From an uncultured Eubacterium sp. (GTDB lineage Bacteria > Bacillota > Clostridia > Lachnospirales > CAG-274), in the NCBI GenBank assembly GCA_900545305.1, contig UQYD01000056.1, forward strand, positions 1 to 9,016: a stretch of 9,016 bases of DNA, given 5' to 3'. The notes under the pieces are model-generated. The model was given only the letters and a program-made list of their open reading frames with translations, did not search any database and was not told the origin of the DNA. This document shows positions 6,992 through 9,016 of the stretch, in pieces. Numbering within the stretch: position 1 is the first letter of the stretch; every line of letters begins with the position of its first letter. The translations under genes were made by a program, and so were the position numbers.

Positions 6992-8361
6992 GAAAAATTT
7001 ATATGGATTGTTTATCCAAATATTATAGGATAGCTTTGCTAGAAGATGGAAAGTTACAAGAAGTAGTGTATACTGAAAAAGATGAAAAAGCTTCTGTAGG
7101 TGATATATTTGTTGGAAGAATAGAAAAAATTCTTCCTAGTAAAATTGCTTTCGTCAATATAGGAGAGAAATATCCGGTTTTTTTACAGCTGACAGATAAT
7201 AAAGAAAAATTCAATACTTCTAAGGCTAAAACTGGACAGGATATAATTGTTCAGATAGAAAAGGAAGCATATAATGAAAAAAGAGCTGTGGCTACAACAT
7301 GCATTAGTATTTCTGGTAAATATTCAGTTGTAGTTTTTGATAATTCAGGAATAGGTGTTTCAAAAAAAATTACTGATGCTAACAGACGTGAATGTTTAAG
7401 GAAATTAGCAGAACCTTTTAATATAGATGGATACAGTGTAATTCTTAGAACGAATTGTGAAAATACTTCTGATAGTGATATAGAAAAAGAAATATCTACT
7501 AATTTAGAAAAGCTAAAAGATATAAGAAATAGAGGAATGTATACAAAAGCTCCAGCTTTACTCTATAAAGATGTATCTATGGCAGAAAAAACTTTAAGAG
7601 ATTTATATTCTTCAGAAGAAGATTTAATAATTGTAAATGGTAAGAAAGTTTACGAAGATATTTCTAAGAATAATATGAATGTAGAGTATTATGAAGATAG
7701 GATACCTATGTTCCACAATTATTTAATAGAGTTCCAAATAGATAAGCTATTTTCTAAGAAGGTATGGCTTAAAAGTGGAGGATACTTAATAATAGATGAA
7801 ACAGAGGCAATGACTGTAATAGATGTTAATTCAGGAAAGGCTGTTTCACAAGAAAGTTTTGCAAAAACCAATAGGGAGGCTGCTGAAGAAGTAGCTAGGC
7901 AAATTAGGCTTCGCAACATTAGTGGAATGATAATAGTTGATTTTATAAATACTAATGGGAAAAATGATGCACAGAATTTATCGAATCTTTTAAGGAATTA
8001 TATTTCTAAGGATAGGATAAAGACAAGAATTATTGGTATGACAGAGCTAGGGCTTATGCAATTAACTAGGCAAAAAATTAGAAAGCCTTTAAGCAAATAT
8101 ATCTTGTGCGAATGCCCTTATTGTAAGGGAAGTGGAAAAATCTTTCTTCCAGAAATGATAGCAGATAAAATTAAGACAGAAATCCTTAATATCTTTACAA
8201 ATACAATTTATAATGAAGTTACAGTTTCATCTAACGCATCGATTATAAAAAGTCTAAAAGCAATATTTAGTGAGTATAAAGAATATAATGACAATATTAC
8301 TTTCAATACAATTGAAACAGCTAAGGCTGACTACTACTTGATTGAAAAAACTAAAAAGTAG
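6988..8361 (+). CDS. rng: Ribonuclease E/G family endoribonuclease
   Basis: The 457-residue protein starts at ATG 6988, overlapping the previous stop by ATGA, with only a weak ribosome site, as expected for coupling. Domains follow the RNase G/short RNase E order: an S1-like RNA-binding domain (about 38-108, GDIFVGRIEKILPSKIAFVNIG), a 5'-sensor/RNase H-like part, and a DNase I-like catalytic core. Arg154-Thr155 (ILRTN) matches the 5'-monophosphate sensor pair Arg169-Thr170 of E. coli RNase E. The Mg2+-binding aspartates are Asp279 (TVIDVNSGK) and Asp318 (IIVDFIN). The zinc-link CPxC is Cys376-Pro-Tyr-Cys379, preceded by Cys374. It cleaves single-stranded AU-rich RNA and takes part in mRNA decay and rRNA maturation. 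It lacks the long C-terminal scaffold of proteobacterial RNase E, so RNase G or a clostridial short RNase E is the fitting name. It is the last gene of the operon starting at 4492. Confidence 0.93.
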   Translation: MRKIYMDCLSKYYRIALLEDGKLQEVVYTEKDEKASVGDIFVGRIEKILPSKIAFVNIGEKYPVFLQLTDNKEKFNTSKAKTGQDIIVQIEKEAYNEKRAVATTCISISGKYSVVVFDNSGIGVSKKITDANRRECLRKLAEPFNIDGYSVILRTNCENTSDSDIEKEISTNLEKLKDIRNRGMYTKAPALLYKDVSMAEKTLRDLYSSEEDLIIVNGKKVYEDISKNNMNVEYYEDRIPMFHNYLIEFQIDKLFSKKVWLKSGGYLIIDETEAMTVIDVNSGKAVSQESFAKTNREAAEEVARQIRLRNISGMIIVDFINTNGKNDAQNLSNLLRNYISKDRIKTRIIGMTELGLMQLTRQKIRKPLSKYILCECPYCKGSGKIFLPEMIADKIKTEILNIFTNTIYNEVTVSSNASIIKSLKAIFSEYKEYNDNITFNTIETAKADYYLIEKTKK

Positions 8362-8396
8362 TCATTAATGAGGTGTTAGTAATATTTTGTCGCCTA

Positions 8397-8425
8397 TTGA
8401 CTTTTAGGCTAAAAAGTTATATTAT
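8397..8425 (+). promoter_or_regulatory. Sigma-A-type promoter upstream of rny
   Basis: TTGACT (8397-8402) and TATTAT (8420-8425) are separated by exactly 17 nt. Transcription would start near 8432, giving a leader of about 137 nt before the rny start. The promoter begins 35 nt after the rng stop codon, so rny can be expressed independently of the radical SAM operon. Confidence 0.6.
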
Positions 8426-8442
8426 ATTAAGGTAATACTATT

Positions 8443-8474
8443 AAACATTATGTTTGTGCATAGATATAATGTTT
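8443..8474 (+). other. Leader hairpin 1 upstream of rny
   Basis: AAACATTAT (8443-8451) is perfectly complementary to ATAATGTTT (8466-8474), a 9-bp stem with a 14-nt loop, about 10 nt from the predicted 5' end of the rny transcript. There is no clean T run after it, so it is not a convincing terminator; a 5'-end stabilising or regulatory structure is possible. It belongs to the otherwise gene-free stretch 8362-8568. Confidence 0.4.
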
Positions 8475-8491
8475 TGATAACAATTTTATTT

Positions 8492-8516
8492 TAATACTTC
8501 GCTGCGAGTTGTATTA
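8492..8516 (+). other. Leader hairpin 2 upstream of rny
   Basis: TAATAC (8492-8497) pairs with GTATTA (8511-8516) and, inside, TTCG (8498-8501) pairs with CGAG (8505-8508, one T-G wobble) around a CTG triloop, with TT bulged at 8509-8510. The CG-rich core stands out in a very AT-rich leader, which suggests it is maintained. No known riboswitch class was recognised. Confidence 0.4.
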
Positions 8517-8554
8517 TATAGAAAGTTGTTTAATGTGTACATTGAAAATTTAAT

Positions 8555-8571
8555 AGGAGGTGTTTAGACTG
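8555..8571 (+). promoter_or_regulatory. Ribosome binding site pointing to a CTG start for rny
   Basis: AGGAGG (8555-8560) is a consensus Shine-Dalgarno sequence. Eight nt later lies CTG (8569-8571) in the rny frame. The only ATG nearby is at 8587, 26 nt from the site, and the in-frame GTG at 8560 overlaps the site itself. The frame is closed upstream by TAG at 8554-8556. Confidence 0.6.
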
Positions 8572-9016
8572 AAACTGAACGCATTTATGTTTTTACCATT
8601 CGTGCTCACAGTCATCGCATCCATTTTAATTTCATTAATTATTGGTATCTTTATTGGTAAATTTTTGAGAAAGAAATTTGCTGAAGCTGAAATAGGCTCT
8701 GCCGAAATTGAAGCTGAAAATATAAAGTTAGAAGCTAAAAAGACAGCAGAAGCTACAAAAAAAGAAGTATTAGTTGAAGCTAAAGAAGAAGCCCTTAAAA
8801 CGAAAAATGAAGTTGAAAAGGAATGTAGAGAAAGAAAGAATGAAGTTCAGCGCCTTGAAAAGCGATTAACTCAAAAGGAAGATGCTCTTGAAAAAAAGAG
8901 TAATTCTCTCGAGAAGAAGGAAGAATTGCTTTCTAGTAAGTTAGAAAAGATAGAGGCTGAAAGAAAGGAACTTGAATCCTTTAAAGATAAACAAATCGCT
9001 GAGTTGGAGAGAATTT
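8569..9016 (+). CDS. rny: Ribonuclease Y, N-terminal part (3' truncated by window)
   Basis: The frame is open from CTG 8569 to the window end (149 codons seen of roughly 510-520 usual). It shows the RNase Y N-terminus: one membrane anchor (about residues 7-31, FMFLPFVLTV to GIFIGKFL) followed by basic RKK and a long charged coiled coil from about residue 36. This includes AEAEIGSAE and EAKEEALKTKNEVEKECRER, typical of clostridial RNase Y. The KH and HD domains, which bind RNA and cut it, would lie beyond the window. RNase Y is the membrane-bound endoribonuclease that starts bulk mRNA decay and processes polycistronic RNAs in Firmicutes. The start is unusual: CTG with an ideal ribosome site, while ATG 8587 (MFLPFVLTV) would remove six residues and lack a suitable site. 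It is expressed from its own predicted promoter with a structured leader. Confidence 0.9.
   Translation, partial: MKLNAFMFLPFVLTVIASILISLIIGIFIGKFLRKKFAEAEIGSAEIEAENIKLEAKKTAEATKKEVLVEAKEEALKTKNEVEKECRERKNEVQRLEKRLTQKEDALEKKSNSLEKKEELLSSKLEKIEAERKELESFKDKQIAELERI

Noticed and set aside
8328..8364. 8-bp inverted repeat at the end of rng (8328-8335/8357-8364) as a terminator
   Set aside because: The loop is 21 nt and no T run follows; it lies largely in coding sequence and may be chance.
8373..8435. Short GTG-started frame of about 20 codons after rng
   Set aside because: Very short, overlaps the rny promoter, and gives no recognisable peptide.
1..9016. Mobile element, phage, toxin-antitoxin or CRISPR system
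   Set aside because: No transposase, integrase, direct-repeat array, attachment site or toxin/antitoxin-like small gene pair was seen; base composition looks even across the window.

Overview
The window is AT-rich DNA with A/T-ending codons, strong GGAGG-type ribosome binding sites and several non-ATG starts (GTG, TTG, probably CTG). RNase Y, an RNase E/G homologue, an AzgA-like NCS2 permease and the TIGR03960/TIGR03936 pair together point to a low-GC Firmicute of class Clostridia. The RNase Y N-terminus recalls Lachnospiraceae-like bacteria, but that is a weak impression. All genes are on the + strand. No mobile element, CRISPR array, tRNA or rRNA was seen.

Layout. Positions 2-706 hold the C-terminal part of a MATE efflux transporter. 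It is followed by an S41 carboxyl-terminal processing protease (748-1941), a compact hairpin (1956-1996), and an AzgA-like NCS2 permease starting at GTG 1999 directly behind that hairpin. Next is a membrane-anchored M23 (LytM-type) peptidase at 3483-4266, whose reading frame is broken by a +1 shift exactly at CCC-TAA (3867-3872). An AT-rich intergenic region (4267-4491) contains two overlapping, mutually exclusive inverted repeats and a good sigma-A-type promoter. That promoter appears to drive a tightly packed three-gene operon: a cobalamin-binding-type radical SAM protein (4492-6324), its TIGR03936/DUF2344 partner (6317-6991) and an RNase E/G family ribonuclease (6988-8361), with coding overlaps of 8 and 4 nt. 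A second promoter (8397-8425) and a structured leader precede rny (RNase Y), which is cut by the window end and seems to use a CTG start.

How it fits together. The envelope genes (S41, M23) and transporters (MATE, NCS2) make up the first half. The second half is a conserved clostridial block linking the radical SAM pair to RNase E/G, here followed by the other major endoribonuclease, RNase Y. In related genomes, as I recall them, an M23 gene before this block is often followed by a SpoIVFB-like M50 protease, and the block continues into rplU-rpmA. Neither is here.

The most interesting point is the M23 gene. It is either a candidate programmed +1 frameshift (the slippery CCC-U followed by a stop codon matches known +1 sites) or a recent single-base frameshift mutation or sequencing error. 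The downstream frame has no usable start that would keep the zinc ligands. No wholly new multi-gene system is evident.
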